Source of the DNA: Benincasa hispida
Lineage: Eukaryota; Streptophyta; Magnoliopsida; Cucurbitales; Cucurbitaceae
Direction of reading: 5' to 3'
DNA length: 64,000 nucleotides
Assembly (NCBI RefSeq): GCF_009727055.1
Contig: NC_052359.1
Coordinates: forward strand, 12,114,687-12,178,686
The translations under genes were made by a program, and so were the position numbers. The notes below the pieces were generated by a model, which was not told where the DNA came from, did no database searches, and saw nothing but the letters and a program-made list of their open reading frames with translations. Shown piece by piece: positions 1 to 11,985 of the stretch (position 1 is the first letter of the stretch; each line of letters begins with the position of its first letter).

Positions 1-1240
1 AAAAGAGAATGTGTTAATTTTTTTCATAGAAGGTACCTATAAAATCAACGACGACCATAAAATTAAGCTGAAATCCACTAGAAATGTAATCAAGAAAGCT
101 GAATTGTGTTTTCTCAATGTAGTGATCAACAAATAGCTGACCTTTTATAACCTAAAGAACACAATTATATTATATCAATATGAAGAAGAAGAAGAAAAAA
201 ACGATACTAATAATTTCTGAAAAATCTGAGAGATCCGACCGTCTCATAGCCACCATGAGAAGAAGATGGAATAATAAAATTTGCACCACTTTTTTCTCTG
301 TAAAGTTTTTCGAGATCACCCATTGATTTTTGGAGCTTACTGAATAAATGGAAATATGCACATGAAGAAAGCACAAGTTAATAATTTATAAGACAATTTC
401 AATTTTATTCGATTACTTAAACAAGTCAATGTTTTTACCTTCAATTTTAAAATGTTAAAATAGACCAGTCTTAAACTTTGAACAACAGACCTTTTCAAAA
501 CTAAACTAGAACATAATTTCTGAACCAAACAATGAATCATACAAAACCTAACCAACAAGTAATACTCAAAATCTACTCATAGAGATAGATATGTTCAAAC
601 CCTACCTACAAAAGTAATCGCATCTGGCTACTAATAAAATTCCTTCCCACATTCTAGTTTAAGGTATACTTTGATAATTTTTTTCCATAATGGAAAAGTA
701 AATACTAGACATTGATGAATTTATAAAATAGTTACCCAACTAATTCATAACTGCCATTGCTATTGAAATCAAAGCACTCAATGACCAATGAGTTATCCTG
801 TATTTAAAGAGAAAACCAGAAATTATTAATATTATTTTTTTAAAAAAATAAGGAGGCTATAAAATATTATTAATGAGAATAAGATTCAGAAGGCCATATG
901 CTTGCCTTGTTTCCAAACTTCTGCATGCTCAAGCATAAAGCTCTTCAAATAGGATTAAGATTGTCTTTAACCACTTCAGTTTTACAGATTGGAATTGAGC
1001 CTCCAGTTTCAACAACTCTAGATATTCTCAGGAAAGGATCCTAAAATAAACAATTAAACAAAGAACACAAAAATCAAAGGCCTTCAATGGAAACAACAAC
1101 AGTGAATTTAACATTAGTTTGAAAGTGTTTTTAATCACTAAACAGCACTATTTTAGGAGTCCCACCCCCAAAAGAGTCAAAATTCATACATATTTATAAT
1201 AATAATAACAAACATTACCAAACATTTTTGTAATAATTTG
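1..1240. other. Intergenic, no gene recognised
   Basis: AT-rich sequence with short open frames that resemble no protein I know. It lies downstream of the minus-strand peroxidase relic. I see no repeat structure that can be named. Confidence 0.4.
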
Positions 1241-1265
1241 TGTTGGAGATTCAAGAAGCAAATCC

Positions 1266-1830
1266 TTACTTCCTTCTTTTGGGATTAACGAAATTGCAAT
1301 TCACTCTAATTTCTCCTTCATTTTTTCTTGTAAGCACTCCTACATTCCCCAATTTCAACATCGACACCGAAAATTGGCTATAAAAAAGAAACGGCTGATT
1401 CGCCATCAAATCCACAAAGGAAGAAGTTCTCTTAAGAAAACAGCGATTGATCCGTCGCCAGAAGCCCTAATTTCTTCTGAAGATTCTTGAAATAAGCAGT
1501 ATCAAACATTTTTGAAGTTGTCGCATCCAGAAATACCAGATCCATAACTTTCTTACACTGCCTTCGAAGCAAATTTAGAAATGGAGGTTTCAGAATCGGG
1601 TCGGGTTTTTAGGTCCTATTAAAATTGTAGAGCATATCTTGGAAGGTATGGCAGGCTGCTCGGCCGATGGTGTGGGCGCCGGAGAGTGCGACTAAATCGA
1701 GGACGTCGAGCCCTAGATGATGGAAGTAGTCGATCAAAGCGATGACGTTTTTGTGGCCCTGAGGGACTTTTTCTGCTTCGGTGCGACATAGGGTTTGGGC
1801 GAAGAATGATAATCGAGAAGGATGCGATAG
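1266..1830 (-). pseudogene. Class III peroxidase pseudogene, 3' exon fragment
   Basis: Read on the minus strand from about 1830 to 1266, this is the C-terminal half of a secretory class III plant peroxidase (haem enzyme, hydrogen peroxide-dependent oxidation in wall or vacuole). Near 1690-1660 it encodes VALSGAHTIGRAAC, the proximal haem-ligand signature with its histidine. It is preceded by AEKVPQGH and followed by LYNFNR. Further on come FDTAYFKNLQKKLGLLATDQ (about 1510-1450), then LGNVGVLT and a natural C-terminus ending NPKRRK at the stop at 1266-1268. It is dead: a TAA at 1609-1611 follows NFNRT, and a frameshift near 1435 separates DQSLFS from the rest of the exon. The exons coding the distal histidine are not visible upstream. 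Homology is clear; the family member is not determined. Confidence 0.88.
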
Positions 1831-1875
1831 ATTAGGGGTATATTATTTAATAAAATAAGAAAAAAAAACATTATA

Positions 1876-1965
1876 CCTTTAATGTCGGTTTTAAACCGAC
1901 ATTAAAGCCCATCTTCAATGTCGGTTTAAAACTGACATTAAAGATCCATTTTTTTTTAAACCGAC
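1876..1965. repeat. Palindromic AATGTCGGTTTTAAACCGACATT cluster
   Basis: Two near-perfect palindromes (1881-1905 and about 1917-1940) of the form AATGTCGGTTT-AAACCGACATT, plus a half-copy at about 1958-1967. Clusters like this are typical of CACTA (En/Spm) subterminal regions. No CACTA terminus is visible here, so assignment to a transposon is inference. Confidence 0.5.
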
Positions 1966-2474
1966 ATTATAGCACCTCTTTAAAAGTTTTTTAAAATTAC
2001 AAGTTTACCTTCGCACACACATTTTCATTCCATCTTTTCTTCCTTTTTTGTTTCCTTTTTCCGATTGTACAACATTTTTTTTTCATTTTTCAATTCTGCA
2101 GCTCTCTACTCCTGCATTATTCGAAAATTTGGTTCTTCTTCCTTTTTTTTTCTGATTTCTTCAGTTCTTCCGTTATTCATCACCTTCACAAAGCTTGGCG
2201 ATAAGCTTCAAGATTAGGTTTGGGTTTCAAGAAGCTAATTCACCTTTTTCTTTCTTTTGGGTTTTGTGATAGAGATTGAGAAGAAGAGGGCAACCATCAG
2301 ATGGAAGAGACGAGAGAGAAGGCTCGAGTCATCGAGGACGGCAACGATGGTGTGAGCATAGGCAGAGGGTGGCGGTGAATGGGCGTGCGCGTATCAGAAA
2401 CGATGTGTTTTAGGGTTCAGATGTGTGAGACTCAGATAGCAGAGATTGCAAGAGGAGGGAAGAGGTTTTGTTTT

Positions 2475-2665
2475 CCTGATATTTCTCAAATTGCAAGCTA
2501 TCACTAATAGCACATTTCTCAATTTGCAGCTATCAATACTATTAGTGATAGCAACTGATAACATATTTCTCAAATTGAAAGTTATCGCTAAAAGCAGCTA
2601 TCGGTGATATTCACTGATAGTAGCTATCAATGATAACTTTTAATTTGAGAAAACTAGGAAGAACG
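2475..2665. repeat. Inverted repeat with TATCA/TGATA hairpins, MITE-like
   Basis: A stretch dense in the half-sites GCTATCA and TGATAGC is bounded by TTTCTCAAATTG near 2485 and its inverse, AATTTGAGAAA, near 2640-2655. It could fold into one long imperfect hairpin. No target duplication could be fixed, so a MITE is only suggested. Confidence 0.4.
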
Positions 2666-2666
2666 C

Positions 2667-4850
2667 ACGAAATGGTGGACTGGGTGTGGACATTTTAGTC
2701 TTTTGCAAGTTTTTGTGCTATATATACAATTATTTTATCCTTATGCTACATATTCTATTATTTTGAGTTTGAATGTTATTTATGCAACTAGCCTTGAGAT
2801 ATATGGGATTGACACATATCTAAGGAATTGTTATGAATATTCATACTGCGACTATGCTCTTTTATCTCTTTAACTTTCATAGCGCTACGACAAATAGACT
2901 TTTTAATAGCATTTTCGCCTAGCTTTTAAATAAAAGGCTATTAAAAAAGAGGGAAAAAAAAAGCCGGAGGGTTAATTTTTTCCTCATTTTTTCAGATTAA
3001 GCTTTAGGATTTTTTTTTTTCTTCCGCCTTTTCCTTCGAGTGTCATTTTCTCTTCTGCCACTTCGTTCAAGCGTCAGTCTCTTCCCCTTCATTTTCTTTC
3101 TCCTCTTCTCCTTCGAACAACTCCATCTATTGTTTGCTCTTAGGTTTCTCTTTTGTTTATCTCCTCTCCAACTTCGCAAGTAAGTCGCAACGTGAAGCAT
3201 ATTTGTTAGTCCTCTTCAACTTTGTTTGTCCTTATCCTTCACTCACACATTCTTCATCGCAAACCCTAGCCTCAACCTTTGTCTCATTTGACAGGTTACT
3301 TATGCTGTCGCCTTTGCCATTCTCAAAGCTTCCACCTCTCTTGTAGAAAGTTTGTGCATAGGATCGAGAAGAGCCAGAATACTAGAATGGTGCTCTCAAG
3401 CCCCAACTTTCAAAGGCTTCACGTCGAGCAATTGGATTTGTTTCGCTGGATCGTTGATTCTGATGCCCTTCTCTTGGTGTGTGTTTTCCTTCAACTTAAC
3501 CTTTTTTGGCTTACTTTTTTTTTTATTGAAGACTATGATTGTTCTCCTTCTTTTGACTAAATGCGATGGAGAGGGATTGAATGTGCGTTTCAACCCAATT
3601 CATTGGGCATGAATAAAGACAAATCACATTAGGATTGATTTTCTCAATCTATCAAAAATGATTATATCCAAAATAATCTCGATGTTGGGGAAGATTGGAT
3701 TGCAACTAATCTTGATCACAATAAAGGATCTGTAATAAAGGATCTGTAATAGCTTACAACAATAGGACCAAGCTTGATCACAATAAAGGATCTGTAATAA
3801 AAGAGTTGATGTTCTATATTTGCTCTTCAAGACCTATAAAATATTGTTTTATCATTTTTTTCGGTTTGTATATCTCTTTGAAAATAACATAAAACCTCCC
3901 AAAGTATTGTTGAAGTGCATTATAGAAAAAGACCCACTAAGATTGTTTCGACTCATTTATAATTGCAGGTTGTACAAGGGTATAGTTCCACTCTTGGGAC
4001 ACTAGATTCCATGTAAGTTGAAAAGACCCATATTTTATTTGTAACTCCTTTGCGTTCTTTTTGTATTTGTTGCCTTTCCTCTCATACTTACATAGCAAAA
4101 CTTGAAACTATATGGTACATGAATACTTAAAATGGGTATGCTTAGTTGTTATTGCAAGATCAGTTTTGTCATTCAGGATTTTACAACGCCATATATGTGG
4201 TTTCCAATGGATTGATTCTTTTGTTGGTTGCATTGAAGTATTGTTTCTTGGCTTTTATTAATCACCCTGAAGATACTTGAATTATTAATCACCTTGAAGA
4301 TACTTGAATGTTGAATATGTCAGGAAGACGATAGTATTAAGAGTTTGGATATTTCTTGTGCTTGCAGTGACAGCTTGAAGGTACTATTTACTAACTTCTA
4401 TTTTGAGTCGAAGTAGGATTATTGGGCCGAAGCCGAATTTTTCTTGAGTTGACAAACTTGACGGCCATGATTAGGATTAGCTTTTTCTTATAAGAGACTT
4501 CAAGATCTTGGTGGAGTTGCAATGAAGAATTTGAAGCCTTAATTCATTTGGAAGTTTGTTTTCAACTTCAATGCTTGTGGAAATTAAGGGATTTATTAAA
4601 GTGGTGTTGAGTTGATTCAGTAAGGTAAGGTTGTTGAGGATATTGTCCTTTTTTATTTTTTTTTTATTTTTACTTGGACCAGCATAATACCTATTCTTTT
4701 TTTCTTTAATGCTGTATTGTTATTTGTACCTGATCAAGGCAGGAGTAGTTATTTTTGCAAACTCTTATTGAATTCTTTTTAGAAAGTTCAAATAAGTATA
4801 TATGTTAACACTTTCAAAAATTTATTTGGATGTATGCAATTAAAATTGGT
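2667..4850. other. Unassigned region with exon-like pieces
   Basis: A pyrimidine-rich stretch (about 2995-3130) resembling a 5' leader is followed by open segments. One follows an acceptor-like ACAG near 3294 and runs open to about 3478. A short one lies between a TTGCAG acceptor (3968) and a GTAAGT donor (4013). Another short one lies near 4370-4382. I do not recognise any encoded protein and cannot join the pieces into a convincing frame. It could be a non-coding transcript, a decayed gene, or chance. Confidence 0.25.
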
Positions 4851-5857
4851 TGATGTACTAATTTCTAAAATTAATGACAATAAAAATTGTTTTTTGAGGG
4901 ATAGTTGGTAACGTTTTTGTTTCTTTTGTATATAATCACTTCTCATTAGTTTCTATTCTTTTCCGAGAATTGTCGTTTCCAAAATGATGTAATAAGGTTT
5001 TTGAAGCTATAAACTGTGAAAGTCGAGGCTTTTGATAACCATTTGATATGTTTCATAATTGTATTTATTTTCTTATAATTTCTATATAACGGGTTTCATC
5101 TTTTTGTACGGAAACATTAAGCTATCAAAAAAAAACCTACTCGTTGAAAAGTATTTTTTTCCTATGTCTAGTTCGATTACCATTTAGTTTCGTAGTTTTA
5201 GATTTTGAAAACTATATGCTTATTTTTCTTACCATTTATTACAATAAATTTTCACCTTCCCTAAGAAAACACATGCATCCATACAAGAATTCTAAAAAAA
5301 ATAAAAATAAAAATTTAAAACTACCTTTAAAATTTTTAAAACTTAGACATGTATTTTGAACGTTATTCCTGTAAAGTAGATTAAAAAAATAATAATAAAT
5401 CATAGGTAGAATAGTATCTATAAGCTAATCTTCAAAAATTAAAATAAAAAATTAACTATTTTTCAAATAAGGTCTTAGTTTCAAAACCTAACAGTAATCG
5501 TTGTTCGTAAGCATAATTTTTTAAATAAATATCTAAATGTAAATTTAACGTAAAATAAAAAAGAAAATATTTAGATGCATCATGCATCTATCTTTGTACC
5601 AATCAAATTGTCCAATCATTATTTGTCACATGATAAATTCATTTTACTTATTTTTTAAAGTATTTAATTCTTTTTGTTTATGTGTGATGAGAATATGATG
5701 CACAAAGATGGATGCATCTAGAGATGCACTCAAGTATTGCTCAAAAAAAAAAAAAAAAAAAAGGGAATGATTACCATGCAAATATGCTTAGGTACGTCTA
5801 ACTTTATAAGTTGATAAAGAAACAAAAAATAAAATCAAAATCAAAATCAAAATGAAC

Positions 5858-5945
5858 ATTGCTCAACTGATATAGTGCTTGTACTATCAACCTCAACATC
5901 AGGACTGAGGAGGCTCAATTCCCCTAATCTACGTATTGTCAGGGT
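5858..5945 (+). repeat. tRNA-related SINE-like fragment in PG1 intron 1
   Basis: The stretch has TGCTCAACTGATATAGTGCT followed about 45 bases later by GGCTCAATTCC, resembling the A and B boxes of RNA polymerase III promoters at tRNA-like spacing. The paralogous copy in PG4 is at about 39625-39715, with B box GGTTCAATTCC. It does not fold as a canonical tRNA, so a tRNA-derived SINE is the likelier reading. Confidence 0.4.
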
Positions 5946-5954
5946 TAATAATGA

Positions 5955-6110
5955 AGTGTATAGCAACATTGTTAAAGAATTGCAAATATAGCAAAATTTA
6001 TTACAGATAAACCCCTATTAGCGATATAGTCTAATATGTTAGATGATTTAAGATATTAGAGTTTGATAACTGAATCTAATTTTTGCTATATTTACAAATA
6101 AGACTTATAA
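5955..6110. repeat. MITE-like inverted repeat in PG1 intron 1
   Basis: TTGCAAATATAGCAAAATTTA near 5980 is matched in inverse by TTTTTGCTATATTTACAAATA near 6085-6105. The same element is in the PG4 copy at about 39740-39870, so it predates the PG1/PG4 duplication. Confidence 0.45.
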
Positions 6111-6271
6111 TTAATTAGTTGATCAGTGATTTAAGATATTAGACTCTAGAAGCAAATCTAAATTTTGCTTCATTTATATACAGCTTGATGGCGAACTGTT
6201 GGCTCCCGCCGATAAGCATTTTACCACCGACAACTACTGGCTTAATATCAACCAAGTCAACAACTTTTTCA

Positions 6272-8097
6272 TGTTGAATTTTATGTCCTAAAACTCGTGG
6301 CATGTAAACAATAAAACTTATTCTCAAAGTTCAATAAGGTGTTATTGAATAGACATTTTGCTTAATAGAAATCCAATAAACCTGAAAGTCCCTTGACTAT
6401 TGGATGAGTACTTCAACTTTATGTGGAGACATAAAAGTGGATCAGGTTCGAGTAAATAGTCAAAATGATCTATAGTATATGAATAAGGTTGGGTACCTTA
6501 TTCTGGTAACACTATTGGATGCGGCCTGCCCTGTAGTTGTTACAAGGAGTTGTAAAGTGTTACAAACGAAGTGATCCTAATTCGTTCATGTTGGAACATG
6601 AGGAGTGGGGGTGTTCTTATGGAAAAGGGTTTGTACAAGATCGGACCACGAAATCAGTTACTCTTACTTTATAACGTTATTTACTATTTAAAACTGCCTA
6701 TTTCAAAGTGATGACCTAGGTAACTTGACCTTAATCCTGAGCTAACTATGAACTCCTGTTTATTTGGGATTATCCTTAGATTTGCATAGGTGAGGGTTGG
6801 CTCAACAACGCCACTCAATAATCCTCCCATTTCAGGGGTAAGACCTAATAGATAGCTAGGGACATAGGGTGCAAGACGGAATTCACTCCTACCCGCTTTA
6901 GGGATAGTAGAGAGGTTGTTTCCTTAAGTGCTGATTATGGGTTTTAAACAAGCCCCCCCCCCTCCCTCTTCCCCTCTCATTGGCCCAAGAGGGACTCGGT
7001 TTTGTTGATTGGATCACAAAACTATTGTTCATTAGGGGACCAATGGGGACTTAAGGAACAAGAGGTAAAACAGAGATTTGACCTAACCGTTATTACGAAC
7101 AACCTGTGAAGGGTTGACTTACTAATCATGGTTATATCGAGTGGACATAATATATCTATAGTGAGAGGAGTTCAACTATGGGCTTTAGTGGAATGACCCA
7201 TTAGTTAACGAATTGGGGTTAGATCGATCTAATGAGTTTAGCCGATTAATCTCGGATTGTTGGAGCCCATGATCTGTAGGTCCACGAGATCCCCCTACTA
7301 GTTTGAAAATGGATTAGCTCTAGAGTAGCGTGATAAGTTAATTTGAAACGTTCAAATTAGAATCAAATGGAATTGGAGAATATGATTTAAATATATGAAG
7401 ATGGATTTGTGTAAAAACTAATTTAATATTGGATATTAAATTAATTAGAATTATTTAAATTATTTAAATAATTATTTATTAATTTATTAGAAAATTAATT
7501 GATGAAATTAATTTGTAAAATTAATAAATTTTGATTTTAGAAATCAAATGTGATTTTAAAATCAATTTTGGATTTTGGAAATAGAAAAACACAAAAATGA
7601 AAAATTGGATTTTTCAACTTCATCTTCAACTAGCTCACAAAGAACTCATTATCTTCAACCTTCAATAACACCAAGCATGAGATGCATCCCATGCAAAAAA
7701 TCTCTTTGCATGATAGTCTGCAATATATTGAAGAGATTGGAGTGAAGTTGAAGCAAGGCAACCGATAGAATTTTAGCGAAAAATTCGAGTAGAAGAATGT
7801 GTTCTTCATTGGGTTGCTATTGTGAATATTCTCCATGTTCCCTTTGATTCCAGCTTATTTTGAGTCCCGCAACTCAATCTAGAGTATCAAGAGAATGGTA
7901 GGAAATACCTTATGGTGGTCTGCACAAAGATTTGTAGAAATTAGCAACTAGAAATCGAGATTTCAATGGTTCTTCAAAGGTATGTCTTGAAACCCATTAA
8001 ATTCTGTTTGAGCGTGCTTTCATTTCTGCCAAAATTAATCACTTAGAGTGCTTATCGATCTTCGTCTCTTTCGTTGTGTGCTAGTACCGTCCCAACA
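6272..8097 (+). mobile_element. Solo LTR (TGTTGA...CCAACA), copy C, in PG1 exon 2
   Basis: It begins TGTTGAATTTTATGTCC and ends CGTCCCAACA. It is flanked by TTTCA (6267-6271) and GTTCA (8098-8102). The uninterrupted paralogue (PG4, about 40412) reads GTTCA at this place, so the 5-bp target duplication is genuine with one later substitution in the left copy. No coding domain is visible. It is 1826 bp. The same family is present at 27793, 45341 and 48217. Inside is the family landmark CTTTATGTGGAGACATAAAA near 6420. Confidence 0.85.
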
Positions 8098-8591
8098 GTT
8101 CATTGGTAGTTTAGGTCGCTTAAACGCCAACAGTTCTATTGCTTGGCCATACTACTGCGCTAATCGTCCCGTCGTAAGTTCATGTTTTCCTTTCTTTCTC
8201 ACTAACAATAAACCTAATATTACATTTACTATATGTTTTTGGTGAACAATGAACCTAATAATAATCTATTATATTAAATTTTTTTCATTATTTTAAAAAA
8301 GTTATTTGTTATGTTGACAATGAAAACTTTTTTATGATCTCATCCGCTACATTTATTTTAAACACAACTCCAAAACATACTCGTCAAAATATGATTATTT
8401 GATATTATTTGATATAGTTTATGAAACTCAATAATATCAACACTACAAGTATCAAGAACATAAGCTTCTACAATAGAAAACTCTTCCATTTCGTTGTAAA
8501 GGGATGTTGAAACATCACGTTTGATCATGTTACAGTGATAGCTCCGGCAGAAAACCTAAACACAAATGGAATCCACATTTCATCATCAAGC

Positions 8592-8948
8592 GGTGTGTGT
8601 GTGTGTGTGTGCGTGCGTGCGTGTGCATGTCGTGCGTGTGTGTCTGTGCGTGTGTGCGTGTGTGTGCATGTGTGTGTCTGTGTACGTGTTTGTGCATTTG
8701 TGTCTGTGTGTGTGTGTGCATGTGTGCTGCGTGCGTGTGTGTGTGTGCGTGTGTGTGTATGTGTCTATCTATCTGTGTGTGTGTGTGTCTGTATGCATGT
8801 CCATACAGCCATGCATCTCTGTGGGTGTCTATGTGCCTATGTGTCTGTGGGTGTGTGTGCATGTATGTGCGTGTGGGTACGTGCATGCGTGCATGTGTGT
8901 GTGTGCACGCGCGCGCACTCGCGTGCGTGTGCATGTGTGCGTGCGCGA
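8592..8948 (+). repeat. Alternating GT/GC/AT tract replacing the PG1 core
   Basis: About 357 bases of almost unbroken purine-pyrimidine alternation: mainly GT, with GCGT, GCAT and a CGCGCGC run near 8908-8915. The left edge follows exon-3 codons for SSSG directly. The right edge joins intron-3 sequence (GATTCTAAAGCAAAA), which in PG2 is preceded by only a short TATATGTGTG tract at 18770-18782. All long open frames across it (both strands, 130-140 codons of Cys/Val or His/Thr) are artefacts of the repeat. Confidence 0.95.
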
Positions 8949-10009
8949 TTCTAAAGCAAAAAATGTGGTTTTTTGTTCATAGAGTAATCAAGAGTGAAAA
9001 TTAAAGATGTGAGATATGAAGGTATAAAAGGGAGTTCAAATACTCAAGTGGCAGTAAATTTTGAATATAGCCAAGTTTTTCCATGTTAAGACATAGTGTT
9101 GCAAGACATTAACCTTCCTTTCAATGGTGGTGGCCAGCCAACTTCCATTTGTCATAATGTTAAGGGTTCTGCTTTTGGCTAAAAATTGTCTCCCTTTTGC
9201 CTTTAATTTCTTTGTGTTCCATTTATTCTTTCTTGTTAGAGAGAGGTGGAAGGAGAAGATGATTATTTCTCAAAATAATTTAATAGGAGCCCAATATAGG
9301 TTTCCACAAAGTAATAATAATAATACTAATTTTTAAGACAATTGGAACCAAAAGAAGAGAGATGAAAAATTTAATTTTTATTAAAAAAGTACAAAGATGG
9401 ATACTTTTGTGAGGTTATTTTTTTACTCTCTCAATATACAGTCACTCACTTTCTTTCTTCGTCTCTTTATTTGCTTTCTACCTCTCTTTGCTTTCTTGAT
9501 TTACAAATGAGGACATATCTCTTATTTATAGGTATGAGATCCTTGAACCTTTGAGGAATAGAATGTGAAACTCGGATTTCCATTATTCCTATTTAAGCAT
9601 GTGTTAAAAGAAATTAACTAAGTGAAAGTTAAATCCTATGTTGAAGTAAAGGAAATTTCTAAATGTTGAATAGATTTTCCTTGAGTATCTTTGAGTTAAA
9701 TGTAAGGTTAAAAGGACTCATGCATTAAGTGTTAGGAGACATTAACACATAAGTTGAAAAGGCAACCATGCGTCTGTAAGGTTGGACGCATGATTGGCCG
9801 AAGTATTGGTAAGAGGCATTGCCAAGAGTAACCATGCCTTGGAAGCCAAGAAGAAAAATAGCTAAGTGTTGGACTATGAGTTGATGTGGTGCCATACGTT
9901 GGCCATTAGACTTTGAGAGGTTATTTGAAAGGTTAGTAGTGCATGCAGCAGCCAAGGTCTTGAAGAGGTTAGAAAACGCATGCGGCAGCCTCAAGTTACG
10001 CATCCAAGG

Positions 10010-10780
10010 GCACTGGACGTTGGATGCGTTGGATGTGTTGGATGCGATGGATAGACGCATGCGGCAATGGAGGCAGGCGCGATGGATGCGTTGGACATGA
10101 TGGTATGCGTCTATGCGGCTAGAGGTTAGATCAATGCATAAGGTTCGACGGTTACGTTGGATGCGTTGGACACAATGGTATGCATCCATACGGCTGAAGG
10201 CATGCAGCTGAAAGAGATGCGTTGGAAGGGCAGGCGGTGACGCGAGGGTATGCGATGACACGGTGCGAGGCATGCGCTGGAGGATGGCATGCGATGATAG
10301 AGGCGGATGCGATGGTCGCATTGGACGTGATGGATGCGTTGGACTAGGCAACCGTCCTATGCGTTGATGCCATGCGACCGTCCTATGCATTGATGCCATG
10401 CGACCATCCTATGCGTTGATGTTAGGCGACTGTGCTATGCATTGATGCCATGTGACCATGCTATGCATTGGAAGTATACGATGGCATGCACGATGGATAC
10501 GTTGGACATGGCGACTTTGCTAAGGCATAGGCCATGCGATGGGAAGAGCTAGGATGGAAGCATAGTGGTTTGTTCTTGCAATTGTTAAGTCTTGCGGTGA
10601 CAAAGTAAATGAGTTGGGTTTGCGTTGTAGAAGATGCGATGGTGTTGAGTTAAAAACCAAGTGGAGCCAATGGTTGCTATGCATTGATGATAAACCATGC
10701 GTTGGTGATACACTATGCGTTGATGGCATACTATACGTTGATGGTATACTATACGTTGATATCTGAGGCTAGCAGTATGC
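10010..10780. repeat. Degenerate ATGCGTTGGAT/ATGCGATGG minisatellite in E1
   Basis: Dozens of diverged copies of a 9-12 base unit with core ATGCGTTG or ATGCGATG occupy the U3-like part of E1. They produce a spurious 224-codon open frame on the minus strand (9725-10399), which is not a gene. Confidence 0.75.
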
Positions 10781-11809
10781 ATTAAAAAGAGGCGTTAGTC
10801 ATCATCCTAGTTGAATGCACATTGAGTTGGATGGACGCATAGGAAGAATGAGTGCATATGGAGAATGAACGCATATAGAGGACGTTATCAGACATGTAGC
10901 TTGCTAGGAAGGAGTCTTAGGCCTTAAGGAAATGAGGTGGGTACACAGGTAGATATGCAAAGTTAAGCCTCACGCATTGGCAATGGGGGAGAAAGACACT
11001 TAAGATTGCATTGATCAAAAGTTGCATTGATGGAGTGAGGTGAAGACACCTCAAGCAGGAGGTGGAGAAGGCTGGAAGTTGGCAGATGCTAAGGAAAACA
11101 CTTAGATATGGTCAAGTAGAAGGTGTCAGTCTTAGAGCAATCTTGGATGCCTATAAATAGGGCCAAGGACTTCAGATGAGAACTCAATTCTCTTCAAAGG
11201 ACATAAAGAAAAGTGTATTGAGAGGAGGCTATGCGTTGATAGTAAGACCATGCGTTGGTCAAGAGATTCCAAAAGGGAGGATGCTGTCAGACAGAAAAGA
11301 TAGGAAGAAGCATCAATTTGGGACGAGGCATTCTCCCAGAATACTCGTGCGTTTGGTGTGATTCCAAATCCATTTGAAAGCTAAGAGAGTCTAGTTTTTA
11401 GGGTAGGGCTACCGGAGAAGAAGCTCTAAGGAATCAGGCTGGAAAGTGAAGACGAGACAGAGGGGTCGAGTTGTTAGGTAAACTAGGCCAGTCTTGATGT
11501 TTTGATGTTTCCGGCCAAACCACAAAGATTTATGAGCTAAGATTTTGAAGTAAGCTTCCTGAGACATTTTAGAGCATATTTGTAGAAGGAAGTAACTCGA
11601 GATAAATCCTAGAATTATGAGTAGTCTGAGCTTTAAATTGAAACTGGAATTTAGGATTCAAAAGGAAAGCCCGAGGTGATCAAGGAACTTCTAGAGATAA
11701 AGGTTCCTAAACGACCAAGGTGATTGCTACTTTCCTTTAAGTCTTAAATCATATATTTTAGAGTAAATTGTATATGCTTAGGTTATGAATGAGTATCTAG
11801 CATGAGGAT

Positions 11810-11985
11810 GAGATTATGTGATCGGGATGGTCATGGGGTCAATAGACCTAGTGCCTGAGCCCGTAAGCAAAATCTCACGGGATGGTCAGGGGACACGAGA
11901 AGTCTAGTTCCTGAGCCTGTGGGAGGATCCTCATATAGGATGATCAGAGGGCCAAAGGGCCTAGCTTCTGAGCCCATGAGCAGGG
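11810..11985. repeat. Tandem ~55-bp repeat in E1, downstream of TATA
   Basis: Three imperfect units, each containing GATGGTCAGGG-like sequence followed by CTAGTTCCTGAGCC. The same array is in E2 at about 26940-27110. Confidence 0.75.

Larger units (their letters stand above)
4855..9205 (+). pseudogene. PG1: exopolygalacturonase-like (GH28) pseudogene
   Basis: A broken copy of the gene that is intact as PG3 at 31575-35884. Homology starts inside intron 1, so exon 1 and promoter are absent. A deletion fuses intron 1 directly to the second half of exon 2 (about 6168). Exon 2 is then split by a solo LTR (6272-8097) and resumes at 8103-8173, where the GTAAGT donor survives. Exon 3 (from 8418) encodes NTNGIHIS where active GH28 enzymes have NTDG, so a catalytic aspartate is lost. 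It then runs into an alternating GT tract (about 8592-8948) that replaces the GDD, GHG and RIK motifs. Exon 4 (8983-9205) has a premature TAA in place of a glutamine codon near the C-terminus. No functional enzyme is possible. Its closest relative is PG4, which shares the GT tract. Confidence 0.88.

Noticed and set aside
5858..5945. Genuine tRNA gene
   Set aside because: It has A/B-box-like motifs but no acceptor stem or anticodon arm that I can pair; a SINE fragment fits better.
8530..9004. Overlapping 130-140 codon frames on both strands
   Set aside because: All are translations of the alternating GT tract; the residues are only Val/Cys/Arg/Met or His/Thr.
9725..10399. 224-codon minus-strand open frame
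   Set aside because: It lies wholly in the ATGCGTTGGAT minisatellite of E1 and has no domain pattern.
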